A DNA stretch of 8,010 nt from Caldilineaceae bacterium (lineage in GTDB: Bacteria > Chloroflexota > Anaerolineae > Caldilineales > Caldilineaceae): contig JAAUPU010000102.1 of assembly GCA_012032975.1 (NCBI GenBank), positions 1-8,010 of the forward strand, given 5' to 3'. How positions within the stretch are numbered: the stretch's first letter is position 1; each line of letters starts with the position of its first letter. This document shows, in pieces, positions 1 to 6,257 of the stretch. The notes below the pieces were generated by a model. That model saw only the letters and a program-made list of their open reading frames with translations, ran no database searches and was not told the DNA's origin. Position numbers and translations under genes: made by a program.

Positions 1-220
1 CGTGGCGACGTCCGCTCTGGGCCAACACATGGCCGATGATGCGCTCGCTCTCGCCCTGGGCGTAGCTGTTGCTCGTGTCGATCAGGTTGATTCCTGCGTC
101 GAGCGCCCGAAGGAGGATGCGGGTCGATTCCTCCTCGGATGTGGGATTGGCGAAGTTGTCCGTCCCAAGCGCCAGCGGCGCGACCTTTACACCGGTGCGG
201 CCCAAGTTGCGGTAGTTCAT
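1..220 (-). CDS. Aldo/keto reductase, N-terminal part (truncated by window edge)
   Basis: Reading leftward from an ATG at 220-218, 73 residues are visible before the window ends. They begin [20 protein letters not shown], the usual opening of the aldo/keto reductase (TIM-barrel) superfamily. Next comes the strand with the catalytic Asp and Tyr (D48 and Y53 in [16 protein letters not shown]). Members reduce or oxidise carbonyl/alcohol groups with NADPH in the cytosol; the substrate cannot be told from this piece. The catalytic Lys and His lie outside the window. A Shine-Dalgarno AGGAGG (minus strand, 230-225) sits four bases before the start. The start codon overlaps the stop of the upstream SDR reading frame (ATGA at 220-217), which suggests translational coupling in one minus-strand operon. 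The family call is firm; the specific function is unknown. Confidence 0.9.
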   Translation of the reverse strand, partial: MNYRNLGRTGVKVAPLALGTDNFANPTSEEESTRILLRALDAGINLIDTSNSYAQGESERIIGHVLAQSGRRH

Positions 221-1100
221 GGTGCCTCCTTTGGAGATTGGTGGCTGGAGATTGGTGGCTGGAGATTGGCGGTTGGGGGAGTTGTCCTCGCCCAAGAGAA
301 CCCAATCGCTAGTCTCCAATCTCCAATCTCGAATCGATCCAGAATCAGCGCGCCCGTATATCCCGCATCCACCGTGACCAGCGAGCCAGTCATATAGCTG
401 GCATCGTCGGAGGCGAGGAAGACGACCACCTTGGCGATCTCCTCGGCTGGGCCAGTCGCGCCATCGGGATGGTGGCATCGGCCAGCCGTTGCAGATCTTC
501 GGCGGAAGGGGGTCGTTCGCGACCGGAGGCAAGCATGGGCGTGTTGACCTCGCCGGGACAGACCGCGTTGATGCGGATGCCGTCGCGCACGTGGTCCAGC
601 GCCATGGCGCGTGTGATCTGGTGGACCGCGCCCTTGGATGCGCAATAGGCGACCACGCCGGCCGCGCCCACGTTGCCCCAGATGGAGCCGAAGTTGACGA
701 TCGCGCCCTTGCCCTGCGCCTGCATCGGTGCGATGGCCGCCCGGCTCATGAAGAAAAGGCCATCCACATTGACGCCCATGATCCGCCGCCATTCCTCGTC
801 GCTGGTTCCCTGTGCATCGGCGCGCACGATGACGCCGGCGCAGTTGACCAACACATCCAGCCGCTCATGGCGATCCAGCGCGATATCGACTGCCTGAGCA
901 CAAAATCGGGAGTTGCTCACGTCGCCGAGCACAGGCGCCAGTGCGCCGATCTCGGCCGCGACCTCGTTTGCCAGCGCCGCGTTGCGGTCCACGATCACCA
1001 CGTTCGCGCCGAGCCGCGCAAATTCGCGCGCGGTCGCCGCACCCATCCCCGACGCGCCGCCGGTGATCAGCACTGCGTGGTCCGAAAAATCTGTTTCCAT
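217..1100 (-). pseudogene. SDR family oxidoreductase, disrupted by a single frameshift
   Basis: The ATG at 1100 has a strong GGAGGAG ribosome site just upstream (minus strand, within 1110-1101). The protein is a classical short-chain dehydrogenase: cofactor motif TGGASGMG at residues 13-20, an Asp at residue 38 after the second strand (favours NAD(H)), NCAG at 86-89, and the catalytic set N111, S139, Y152, K156 (YCASK). The frame is intact to about residue 219 (IPMARLAQP), then one base appears to be missing near 444-446. The following frame continues exactly as a SDR should ([20 protein letters not shown], then VTVDAGYTG). The repaired product is about 294 residues against the usual roughly 250. 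The extra 40 or so residues come from an inverted repeat (233-330) running through the end of the gene. It probably oxidises a sugar or polyol in the same operon as the AKR. A sequencing error rather than a true mutation is possible. Confidence 0.88.
233..330. repeat. GGAGATTGG-family tandem and inverted repeat element
   Basis: Three 14-bp units lie in tandem: GGAGATTGGTGGCT at 233-246, the same at 247-260, and GGAGATTGGCGGTT at 261-274. An opposing arm, 302-330, contains CCAATCTCC at 316-324, a perfect reverse complement of GGAGATTGG, and the pattern repeats partly on each side. The two arms could form a long imperfect hairpin across an intervening 28 bases or so. The element sits between the SDR core and the AKR start and is translated as the SDR tail. 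I recall peptide echoes of this repeat ([13 protein letters not shown]) in hypothetical proteins of Anaerolineae-type genomes, so it is probably a dispersed multicopy element; copy number cannot be judged here. Confidence 0.85.
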
Positions 1101-1142
1101 AGCTCCTCCAAATGAGTGATCCCTGATGCTTCGCATGGCAGT

Positions 1143-1170
1143 AGTATACCGTCTCCGATATCCGTATCGA
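1143..1170 (-). promoter_or_regulatory. Candidate promoter of the SDR-AKR operon
   Basis: On the minus strand TATACT (1148-1143) is a near-perfect -10 box. TCGATA (1170-1165) lies 16 bases upstream as a 4/6 match to a -35. It points to the SDR start at 1100, giving a leader of about 35 bases. The -10 is convincing; the -35 is modest. Confidence 0.45.
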
Positions 1171-1177
1171 AGTGGAC

Positions 1178-1193
1178 TACCACGTCTGTGGTA
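1178..1193. promoter_or_regulatory. Perfect 16-bp palindrome, likely operator
   Basis: TACCACGTCTGTGGTA is a perfect inverted repeat: 6-bp half sites TACCAC and GTGGTA around a 4-bp spacer. It lies immediately upstream of the candidate SDR promoter, in the divergent region between the SDR operon and the amidohydrolase. The size and placement fit a dimeric regulator (GntR, LacI or similar) controlling one or both directions. No regulator gene is in the window, so the family cannot be assigned. Confidence 0.55.
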
Positions 1194-1348
1194 AACTTGC
1201 TGGGAGAGCGCAAGAGCCAACGGGCATGAGGTGGTCGGACAGCGATTCATTCTCTTCTGCGCCTGTTTGCCCGCCCAGCCTCGTGCCCCTACCCGTCAAT
1301 CGACCTTAGAAGATATCAGTTCACAAATTGCCAAACCGAAGGTGGGCC

Positions 1349-3001
1349 ATGCGTTCCATTTCAACTGTTCCTGATCTCATCCTGATGAACGCCAGAATCT
1401 TCACCGTGGACGACGAACACTCCTGGGCGCAGGCCATCGCGATCCGCAAGCACCGGGTGGTCGCCTTGGGCAATGATGATGAAATCTTGGCGTTGGCCGG
1501 GCCTGACACGCAGCGCATCGACGCCGGCGGACGATTGGTCTTGCCCGGTCTGTGCGATGCGCACATCCATTTTCTCGACTGGAGTTTGGGGCTGAACGAG
1601 GTGCAGTTGGCCGGCTGCACCAGCAAGGCCGAGATGCTGGCGCAGATCGCGGCGCGTGTGGATACAACGCCGCCGGGCGTCTGGATCACAGGACGAGGGT
1701 GGAACGAAAGTCGCTGGGGCGAGGTGCGTTTTCCCACCGCCGATGACCTGGACAGCGTGGCCGGTGCGGACCATCCCGCGATCTTCTGGCGCAGCGATAT
1801 GCACGCCGCCGTGGCCAATCGCGCGGCCATGCGCATCGCCGGGATCGACGAGCGAACGCCCGATCCTCCAGGCGGGCTGATCGAGCGCGATGGTGCGGGC
1901 AGACCCAACGGCATTTTCAAGGAACTGGCCATTGGGCTGGTCAGCCGTCATATCGACAAGGTTGACGGCGCGAATCTGGAGCAGGCACTGCAAGAGGGAA
2001 TGGCGACGTTGCACCGCTTGGGCGTGACGGCCATCCACGACCAGCGCATGAAAGACCACGACGATGGACCGAGGGCGTTGGGCGCATACAGGCGCCTGCA
2101 GGAAGTTGGCCAATTGCAGTTGCGGATCAACTGCAATGTCGCCGCCCATGATCTGCCGCACTTGGCCGGGCTGGGGCTGCGCAGCGGCTTTGGCGACGAT
2201 TCGATCCGCCTTGGCCATGTCAAGGTCTTTACCGATGGCAGCCTGGGCAGCCGCACGGCCTGGATGCTGGAACCATTTGTCAAGCTCTCTCCAGACGAAG
2301 CCGACAACCGCGGCGTCTGGATCACGCCGCCCGAACAGATGGCGGCTGAATTCCGACGCGCGACCGAACTGGGCTTCCCCATCAGCGTCCACGCCATCGG
2401 CGACCGCGCCAACCGTGTCTGCCTGGACATCTTCGAGGAGTTGGCCGATGCGGGGCTGGCGCAGCCGATCCCCCACCGGATCGAGCATGTGCAGACCATC
2501 CACCCCGACGACCTGCCGCGGCTGGCCGGCCTTGACATCACCGCCAGCGTGCAGCCGATCCACGCGACCGACGACATGGACAGCGCAGATCTCCTGCTCG
2601 GCCCCCGCGGCGCCCACACCTACAACTTCCGCTCGCTGATCGCGGCTGGAACCCGACTGGCCTTTGGCAGCGATGCGCCCGTCGCCAACCCGAATCCCAT
2701 GTTGGGCATCCACGCCGCGCTCTGCCGTCAGCGTGTCGAACGGATGAAGCAACCCTCCTGGTATGCAGACGAGCGGATTTCGCTGGAGCAGGCCATCCGC
2801 GCCTACACCATTGACGCGGCGCGTGCGGCGGGATGGGAGCGGAGCATCGGAAGTCTGGCCGTGGGCAAGCGCGCCGATCTGATCATGCTGGACCGGAATC
2901 TGTTTGAGGTGGCCAGCGCGGGGGTGACCGGCGACGAGATCGCAACGACCGAGGTCTTGTTGACCATCTTCGACGGCCAGATCGTCTATGAAAGCGCATA
3001 G
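1349..3001 (+). CDS. Metal-dependent amidohydrolase, YtcJ-like (amidohydrolase_3)
   Basis: A 550-residue protein of the TIM-barrel amidohydrolase superfamily, subgroup YtcJ/NfdA-like exoenzyme-type hydrolases. An N-terminal beta-sandwich segment ([20 protein letters not shown]) leads to the metal motif HxH (H72, H74 in LCDAHIHF). A Lys in [12 protein letters not shown] (K292), His in SVHAIGD (H348), His in HRIEH (H376/H380) and Asp in AFGSDAPV (D442) complete the expected ligand and catalytic set. The C-terminus returns to the sandwich with [17 protein letters not shown]. Such enzymes hydrolyse amide or ester bonds in the cytosol; substrates are rarely predictable. The ATG at 1349 is preferred over an in-frame TTG at 1328 because AAGGTGG lies just before it and homology begins soon after. 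It is transcribed divergently from the SDR operon. All key residues are present and the length is normal for the family. Confidence 0.93.
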   Translation: MRSISTVPDLILMNARIFTVDDEHSWAQAIAIRKHRVVALGNDDEILALAGPDTQRIDAGGRLVLPGLCDAHIHFLDWSLGLNEVQLAGCTSKAEMLAQIAARVDTTPPGVWITGRGWNESRWGEVRFPTADDLDSVAGADHPAIFWRSDMHAAVANRAAMRIAGIDERTPDPPGGLIERDGAGRPNGIFKELAIGLVSRHIDKVDGANLEQALQEGMATLHRLGVTAIHDQRMKDHDDGPRALGAYRRLQEVGQLQLRINCNVAAHDLPHLAGLGLRSGFGDDSIRLGHVKVFTDGSLGSRTAWMLEPFVKLSPDEADNRGVWITPPEQMAAEFRRATELGFPISVHAIGDRANRVCLDIFEELADAGLAQPIPHRIEHVQTIHPDDLPRLAGLDITASVQPIHATDDMDSADLLLGPRGAHTYNFRSLIAAGTRLAFGSDAPVANPNPMLGIHAALCRQRVERMKQPSWYADERISLEQAIRAYTIDAARAAGWERSIGSLAVGKRADLIMLDRNLFEVASAGVTGDEIATTEVLLTIFDGQIVYESA

Positions 3002-3019
3002 CAGCGATGGCTGCGCTGC
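3001..3019 (+). terminator. Weak hairpin at the end of the amidohydrolase gene
   Basis: GCAGCG (3001-3006) and CGCTGC (3014-3019) form a 6-bp stem with a 7-base loop, beginning at the last base of the stop codon. No T-run follows, so if it ends transcription it is not a classical intrinsic terminator. It may act together with the palindromic element immediately downstream. Confidence 0.25.
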
Positions 3020-3109
3020 CAGAAGATATTGGGCCACGAATTTCACGAATTTCGCGGATTTCACGAAAGCCCCCATTGGTCAAGAGGATGATGGAATCTG
3101 ACAACTTGC

Positions 3110-3132
3110 AGGTGCGGCTACAAGCCCCACCT
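3110..3132. repeat. Central hairpin A of the palindromic element
   Basis: AGGTG-C-GGC, loop TACAA, GCC-C-CACCT: an 8-pair stem with one C/C mismatch. Its core GCGGCTACAAGCC resembles that of hairpin B (GCGGCTAGAAACC), so the two look like diverged copies of one unit. Confidence 0.6.
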
Positions 3133-3147
3133 ACTGTCAAGAAATCA

Positions 3148-3164
3148 CGCGGCTAGAAACCGCG
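3148..3164. repeat. Central hairpin B of the palindromic element
   Basis: CGCGG (3148-3152) and CCGCG (3160-3164) pair around the 7-base loop CTAGAAA. It is the second copy of the GCGGCTAnAAnCC unit, lying 16 bases after hairpin A in the same orientation. Confidence 0.55.
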
Positions 3165-3227
3165 CCCACGTTTTATGATCATCTTGACCAGCACAAATTC
3201 GTGTCAATTCGTGAAATTCGTGGCAAA

Positions 3228-3252
3228 GATGACCTTTTGCCGCAAGGTCATC
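3228..3252. terminator. Strong 9-bp hairpin after the palindromic element
   Basis: GATGACCTT (3228-3236) pairs perfectly with AAGGTCATC (3244-3252) around the loop TTGCCGC. There is no T-run on the plus side and only TTT on the minus side, so it is at best a weak terminator. It overlaps the candidate promoter of the small downstream gene and could instead be a regulatory site. Confidence 0.35.
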
Positions 3253-3265
3253 GATTCGGTACGAT
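3237..3265 (+). promoter_or_regulatory. Candidate promoter for the small protein gene
   Basis: TTGCCG (3237-3242) and TACGAT (3260-3265) are separated by exactly 17 bases, each matching 4 of 6 bases of the sigma70-type consensus. Transcription would start near 3272, leaving a leader of about 90 bases before the GTG at 3364. Confidence 0.35.
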
Positions 3266-3320
3266 GCGTTTGAAACGCGCCCGTGCTTGCGCGGCTGTGC
3301 GTCTGTTGAAAACTCGAATC

Positions 3321-3338
3321 GGCGACTTTGCCGTCGCC
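3321..3338 (+). promoter_or_regulatory. Leader hairpin just before the ribosome site
   Basis: GGCGAC (3321-3326) and GTCGCC (3333-3338) form a 6-bp GC-rich stem with the loop TTTGCC, ending 12 bases before GGAGGAG at 3351-3357. It may shape ribosome access to the GTG start at 3364; there is no sign of a known riboswitch fold. Confidence 0.35.
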
Positions 3339-3363
3339 ATCAACCACACAGGAGGAGACCTTC

Positions 3364-3657
3364 GTGGAGCTATCAGAATTCAAGGCAACGCTGACCGATG
3401 CCCAGCCGCCGGCTGAGTTAAGCCTGGCGTTGCAGGCCATGTGGCAGGATGCCCATCAGAACTGGGGGGCGGCGCATTCGCTTGCGCAGGCGCAGGACGA
3501 CGAGGTCGGTGCCTGGGTTCATGCGTACCTACATCGGGTCGAGGGCGACAACGACAACGCTGCGTATTGGTATCGCCGCGCGGGTCGTCCGGTCTCTCAC
3601 CAGTCGCTCCCCGATGAATGGGAGAGCATCGTCACCGCGCTGCTGGCCGCAGGGTAG
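3364..3657 (+). CDS. Small conserved protein of unknown function (97 aa)
   Basis: The GTG at 3364 is chosen because a perfect GGAGGAG (3351-3357) lies six bases upstream; the frame is open upstream only through the leader hairpin. The 97-residue product is acidic and helical. Its central block WQDAHQNWGAAHSLAQAQDD, then VGAWVHAYLHRVEGDNDNA and YWYRRAGRP, is a pattern I recall from small uncharacterised proteins in many bacterial phyla. The spaced Trp/Ala/His/Tyr residues and the NAxYWYRRAG ending look like one or two TPR- or Sel1-like helix pairs, so a protein-protein contact role is possible, but no function is known to me. There is no signal peptide, membrane segment or Cys. The gene is monocistronic, with its own candidate promoter and a good terminator immediately after the stop. 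Confidence 0.85.
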   Translation: MELSEFKATLTDAQPPAELSLALQAMWQDAHQNWGAAHSLAQAQDDEVGAWVHAYLHRVEGDNDNAAYWYRRAGRPVSHQSLPDEWESIVTALLAAG

Positions 3658-3683
3658 GGGCCAAGCGCGGTTTGGCCCTTTTT
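3658..3683 (+). terminator. Intrinsic terminator of the small protein gene
   Basis: GGGCCAA (3658-3664) pairs with TTGGCCC (3672-3678), followed directly by TTTTT (3679-3683). It starts at the base after the TAG stop. This is a textbook plus-strand rho-independent terminator. Confidence 0.88.
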
Positions 3684-3690
3684 CGTGAGG

Positions 3691-3727
3691 AAGAAAGAGA
3701 CCGGGTTTCCTGGAGAAACCCGGTCTC
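3691..3727 (-). terminator. Intrinsic terminator of the glucarate dehydratase-like gene
   Basis: GAGACCGGGTTTC (3697-3709) and GAAACCCGGTCTC (3715-3727) form a perfect 13-bp stem with a 5-base loop. Read on the minus strand, a T-rich TTTCTT run follows at 3696-3691. It lies 28 bases beyond the stop of the minus-strand gene. With the plus-strand terminator next to it, it insulates two convergent genes. The AAACCCGG stem is one I recall as a frequent terminator-like repeat in Anaerolineae-type genomes. Confidence 0.85.
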
Positions 3728-3755
3728 GCTCATTTGGCGGCTTGCCAGCGCGTGC

Positions 3756-5042
3756 TTACCAGCGAGTCGCCTGGAAGGTCCAGCCAGGCCGGACCTTTTG
3801 CATTTCGATTTCGTCGTTGCGTTCGGTCAGACCACAGCGCAGATAATTCTCGTGCAGCCGGGCCAACGCGGTCCGGTCCAGCTCGATGCCCAGCCCCGGT
3901 TCGTTGGAGACGACCAGCGCGCCATCGTCGAACTGGAGTCGGCCACCCGCCACCACTTCGTCCGATTGCCACGGATAGTGGGTGTCGCAGGCGTAGGTCA
4001 GGTTGGGAACGGCCGCGGCGACATGGGCCATCGCCGCCAGTGAGATGCCCACATGGCTGTTGGAATGCATGGAAAGCCCGCGGCCAAAGGTGGTGCAGAT
4101 TCGACCCAGCTCGACCGTCGCCCGCAAACCGCCCCAGAAATGGTGGTCGCTGAGGATGATATCCTCGGAGTGGAGTCGGATGCTGCCGGGGAGGTCGTCG
4201 AACGAGGTTGTACACATATTCGTGGCCAGCGGGATGTCCAGCGCTTTGCCGACGGCGGCCATGTTCTCCTGCCCACGCACCGGGTCTTCGTAATATTCCA
4301 ACACACCCAGCAACCGCTGGCCCGCCTTGATCGCCGATTTGACCGTCCAGATGGCGTTGGGGTCGAGGCGAAGCGGGGTGTCGGGACCGAACGCCTCGCG
4401 CAGCGCCAGGATCGCGTCTACTTCTTCATCGGGCGGGAACGCGCCGCCCTTGAGCTTGATCGATTTGAAGCCAAATTCATCACACATCCCCTTGGCCTGG
4501 GCGACCACCCCGTCGGGGTTCAGCGCGGCGGCCTGGCGAGCTGCCGCCCATCCGGTGGCGTTGGGGTCGATGTCAAAGCCGAGTTCGCCGCCGGCGCCCT
4601 CATGTTTATAGAAAAGATAGGCTGAAAAATCGACCCGGTCTCGGGCGCGACCGCCGAGAAGATCGACCACCGGACGCCCGGTCGCTTTGCCCATCAAATC
4701 AAAACAGGCCACCTCGATCGCGCTAAAGACATGGACCAGACGGCGCTTGTCCCAGGGCGATTCGCCGCGGCCCTCCGCGCCATCCTCGCCAAAGCGTTCG
4801 CTCAATTCCTGGTGGATCGCGGCGTGTTGAAAGGGATCCATGCCGACCAGCACCTCGCGCGCCGCGTTCAGCGCTTCGGTTGTGGCCAGGTTGCCGGGCA
4901 CTTCGCCCAGCCCGTAGATGTTGTCGTCGGTCACCAGCTCGATGATGGTGCGCAGGGCATAGGGCGCGTGCAGCCCAGCAGCATTGAGCAATGGTGGATC
5001 GCCGACGGCAATCGGCGTGACGTGCATTTCGCGAATTTTCAT
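3756..5042 (-). CDS. gudD: Glucarate dehydratase-like enolase superfamily protein
   Basis: A 428-residue member of the enolase superfamily whose closest resemblance is glucarate dehydratase, which removes water from D-glucarate (and often L-idarate) to give 5-keto-4-deoxy-D-glucarate in the cytosol. The N-terminal capping domain has LLNAAGLHAPYALRTIIEL and GLGEVPG. The barrel carries KLKGG (K196 and K198), metal ligands D227 (RLDPNAIW), E252 (YYEDP) and N275 (ATNMCTT), D299 (LSDHHFWGG) and the general base H326 in MHSNSHVGISLA. All residues expected for the GlucD group are present. E. coli GudD is slightly longer (about 446). The start MKIREMHVTPIAV is typical; only a weak GGAA ribosome site precedes it. 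It follows the RraA-like gene by 172 bases on the same strand. A GlucD-related paralogue with different substrate range remains possible. Confidence 0.88.
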   Translation of the reverse strand: MKIREMHVTPIAVGDPPLLNAAGLHAPYALRTIIELVTDDNIYGLGEVPGNLATTEALNAAREVLVGMDPFQHAAIHQELSERFGEDGAEGRGESPWDKRRLVHVFSAIEVACFDLMGKATGRPVVDLLGGRARDRVDFSAYLFYKHEGAGGELGFDIDPNATGWAAARQAAALNPDGVVAQAKGMCDEFGFKSIKLKGGAFPPDEEVDAILALREAFGPDTPLRLDPNAIWTVKSAIKAGQRLLGVLEYYEDPVRGQENMAAVGKALDIPLATNMCTTSFDDLPGSIRLHSEDIILSDHHFWGGLRATVELGRICTTFGRGLSMHSNSHVGISLAAMAHVAAAVPNLTYACDTHYPWQSDEVVAGGRLQFDDGALVVSNEPGLGIELDRTALARLHENYLRCGLTERNDEIEMQKVRPGWTFQATRW

Positions 5043-5087
5043 GGGCTGATTCCGTTTCTGTGCTGAAGTTTCGATAAGAGCGGATCC

Positions 5088-5115
5088 TCGAAGGGACGCA
5101 AAGGAACACGAAAAT
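5088..5115. repeat. GAAGGGACGCAAAGGAACACG-type intergenic repeat
   Basis: Between the RraA-like gene and the dehydratase lies a run of purine-rich near-repeats (AAGGGACGCA then AAGGAACACG), a motif I recall as a dispersed intergenic repeat. A partly inverted piece, CCTTCGTGGA, follows near 5143-5152 and matches TCCTCGAAGG (5085-5094) in 9 of 10 positions, so a stem is possible. No gene is seen in 5043-5214. Confidence 0.5.
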
Positions 5116-5214
5116 TTGGCAGGATATCTTCGAGCTATTTCAACCTTCGTGGATCGATATTCTTGCTGCGGTGCAGGGAGGCATTGGCGATCAGCGGGAT
5201 CGACGAAGTCCGGG

Positions 5215-6021
5215 CTATCGTTCCTTCAACCAGCCCTGAAAGTCCGCCTCGATCTCGTCGGACCATTTGCGGTCGATCTCGCCGGGTGTGTATCTTTTCT
5301 GGGTCAGCCGCAGCTTGCCAAATTCATCGCGCACGCGCACATCTTCGGAACGTTCGACCACTTCCTGGGCCAGATGGGCGGGGATGAAGATGACGCCGGT
5401 CGGCGTGCCCAGCACGATGTCGCCCGGCAAGACTGTCACACCGTCGATGCGGATGGGGATGTTGATGCCGGCCAGCGTGCAATCCTTGATCGCGCTGGGG
5501 TCCAGGCCCCGGTGGAAAAAGGTGACATCGGTCAGTTGAGCGATGCCGGCAAAATCGCGGATGCCGCCGTTGATCACCGCGCCGGCGCGGGTGCGGGTGC
5601 GCACCGAGGTGGCCAGGTTGTCGCCCACAAAGGTACCCTCGTAGACCTTGCCAAACATATCCACCACCATCACATCGTTGGCCTCCAGGGTGTCGATCAC
5701 CCAGGAATTTTGGCCGCCGATGCGCCCTTCCGCCTCGCCCAGTTCCTGGACCAGCTCCTGGAGATCGGGTCGTTGGGGCACCATCTGCGCGGTGACCACA
5801 CGGCCCACCAACACCTGGTCTGGATGGGTGCGCAACCAGCCGCCCACGAATTGAAAACTGTAGCCGTTGCGACGCAGCACGGACCACGCCTCTTCGGTGG
5901 TCACCAGCTTCATGCGCTCGATCAGGTCGTCGGAGACGCGGGGCCGGCCATCGGCAAAGCGGTCGGCGTCGAAGAGGCGCGTCAACTGCTTGACGGACTC
6001 CGGCGGGTTGACAATGTTCAT
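5215..6021 (-). CDS. RraA-family protein, putative HMG/CHA-type aldolase
   Basis: A 268-residue protein with the RraA / 4-hydroxy-4-methyl-2-oxoglutarate aldolase fold (often mislabelled dimethylmenaquinone methyltransferase). The signature FVGDNLATSVRTRTRAGAVI followed by NGGIRD supplies the conserved G-D (133-134) and R155-D156 pair that in characterised aldolases bind the metal and the pyruvate moiety; GVTVLPGDIVLGTPTGVIFI completes the core. The ends are longer than in E. coli RraA (about 160 aa). The extra C-terminal RYTPGEIDRKW...DFQGWL is common to sugar-acid-associated members as I recall. The start at 6021 has an AGGA site seven bases upstream. Its own promoter lies at 6109-6137 and the glucarate dehydratase-like gene follows on the same strand, so cleavage of a keto-deoxy sugar acid into pyruvate plus an aldehyde is a fair inference. 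Regulation of RNase E is unlikely. Confidence 0.87.
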   Translation of the reverse strand: MNIVNPPESVKQLTRLFDADRFADGRPRVSDDLIERMKLVTTEEAWSVLRRNGYSFQFVGGWLRTHPDQVLVGRVVTAQMVPQRPDLQELVQELGEAEGRIGGQNSWVIDTLEANDVMVVDMFGKVYEGTFVGDNLATSVRTRTRAGAVINGGIRDFAGIAQLTDVTFFHRGLDPSAIKDCTLAGINIPIRIDGVTVLPGDIVLGTPTGVIFIPAHLAQEVVERSEDVRVRDEFGKLRLTQKRYTPGEIDRKWSDEIEADFQGWLKER

Positions 6022-6108
6022 CTGAAGTTCCTGTCAGTGGTGGTTTGGGTTGAGGATTCTACACGCAACCAGCGACCGCGATCATCGACCACTGGGGAGC
6101 GCCAAGTA

Positions 6109-6137
6109 AGTGTAGGAGAAAAGAGGGGATACGTCAA
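6109..6137 (-). promoter_or_regulatory. Sigma70-type promoter of the RraA-like gene
   Basis: On the minus strand TTGACG (6137-6132) and TACACT (6114-6109) are separated by exactly 17 bases. The -35 matches 5/6 and the -10 4/6 of consensus. It gives a leader of about 80 bases to the start at 6021. The leader contains CCAG...CTGG arms at 6069-6072 and 6092-6095 around CGATCATCG, a possible operator just after the start of transcription. The rest of 6022-6257 holds nothing else I can support. Confidence 0.65.
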
Positions 6138-6257
6138 CGCGGGGAAGGAACAGGGATCGCTGCCGCGCAAATTCTCCGTTTGGAAGAGCGATTCTGCCCC
6201 GTGCGAGGGGAATAAGCCAACGACAAGACGAGGGGATCAGCTGGGGATACGACTGGT

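Larger units (their letters stand above)
3033..3224. repeat. Nested palindromic intergenic element (about 190 bp, CACGAATTT family)
   Basis: The outer arms are a perfect 19-bp inverted repeat: GCCACGAATTTCACGAATT at 3033-3051 and its reverse complement at 3206-3224. Each arm continues as 9-bp tandem units (CACGAATTT at 3035 and 3044, then CGCGGATTT at 3053; AAATTCGTG at 3195 and 3214 on the other side). An inner inverted pair, TGGTCAAGA at 3077-3085 and its complement at 3182-3190, is nested within, extending imperfectly into GATGA. Two small hairpins occupy the centre. No credible protein is encoded. It resembles a non-autonomous palindromic (MITE- or REP-like) element or the template of a long folded RNA; a partial copy of the outer unit recurs at 6828-6854. 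Confidence 0.8.

Noticed and set aside
489..1115. 208-residue plus-strand open frame opposite the SDR
   Set aside because: No domain pattern or ribosome site, and it is fully covered by the SDR on the other strand.
1328..1348. TTG at 1328 as the amidohydrolase start
   Set aside because: The ATG at 1349 has an AAGGTGG just upstream and begins closer to where family similarity starts.
1361..3076. Long 571-residue minus-strand open frame opposite the amidohydrolase
   Set aside because: It is the antisense of a well-recognised gene with all catalytic motifs; its own translation has no domain pattern and it is explained by high GC at third codon positions.
3033..3224. CRISPR array
   Set aside because: The repeated units are 9 bp, adjacent and inverted rather than 25-40 bp direct repeats with unique spacers, and there are no cas genes.
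4053..4625. Plus-strand open frames opposite the glucarate dehydratase-like gene
   Set aside because: They are antisense to a conserved enzyme with complete active-site residues.
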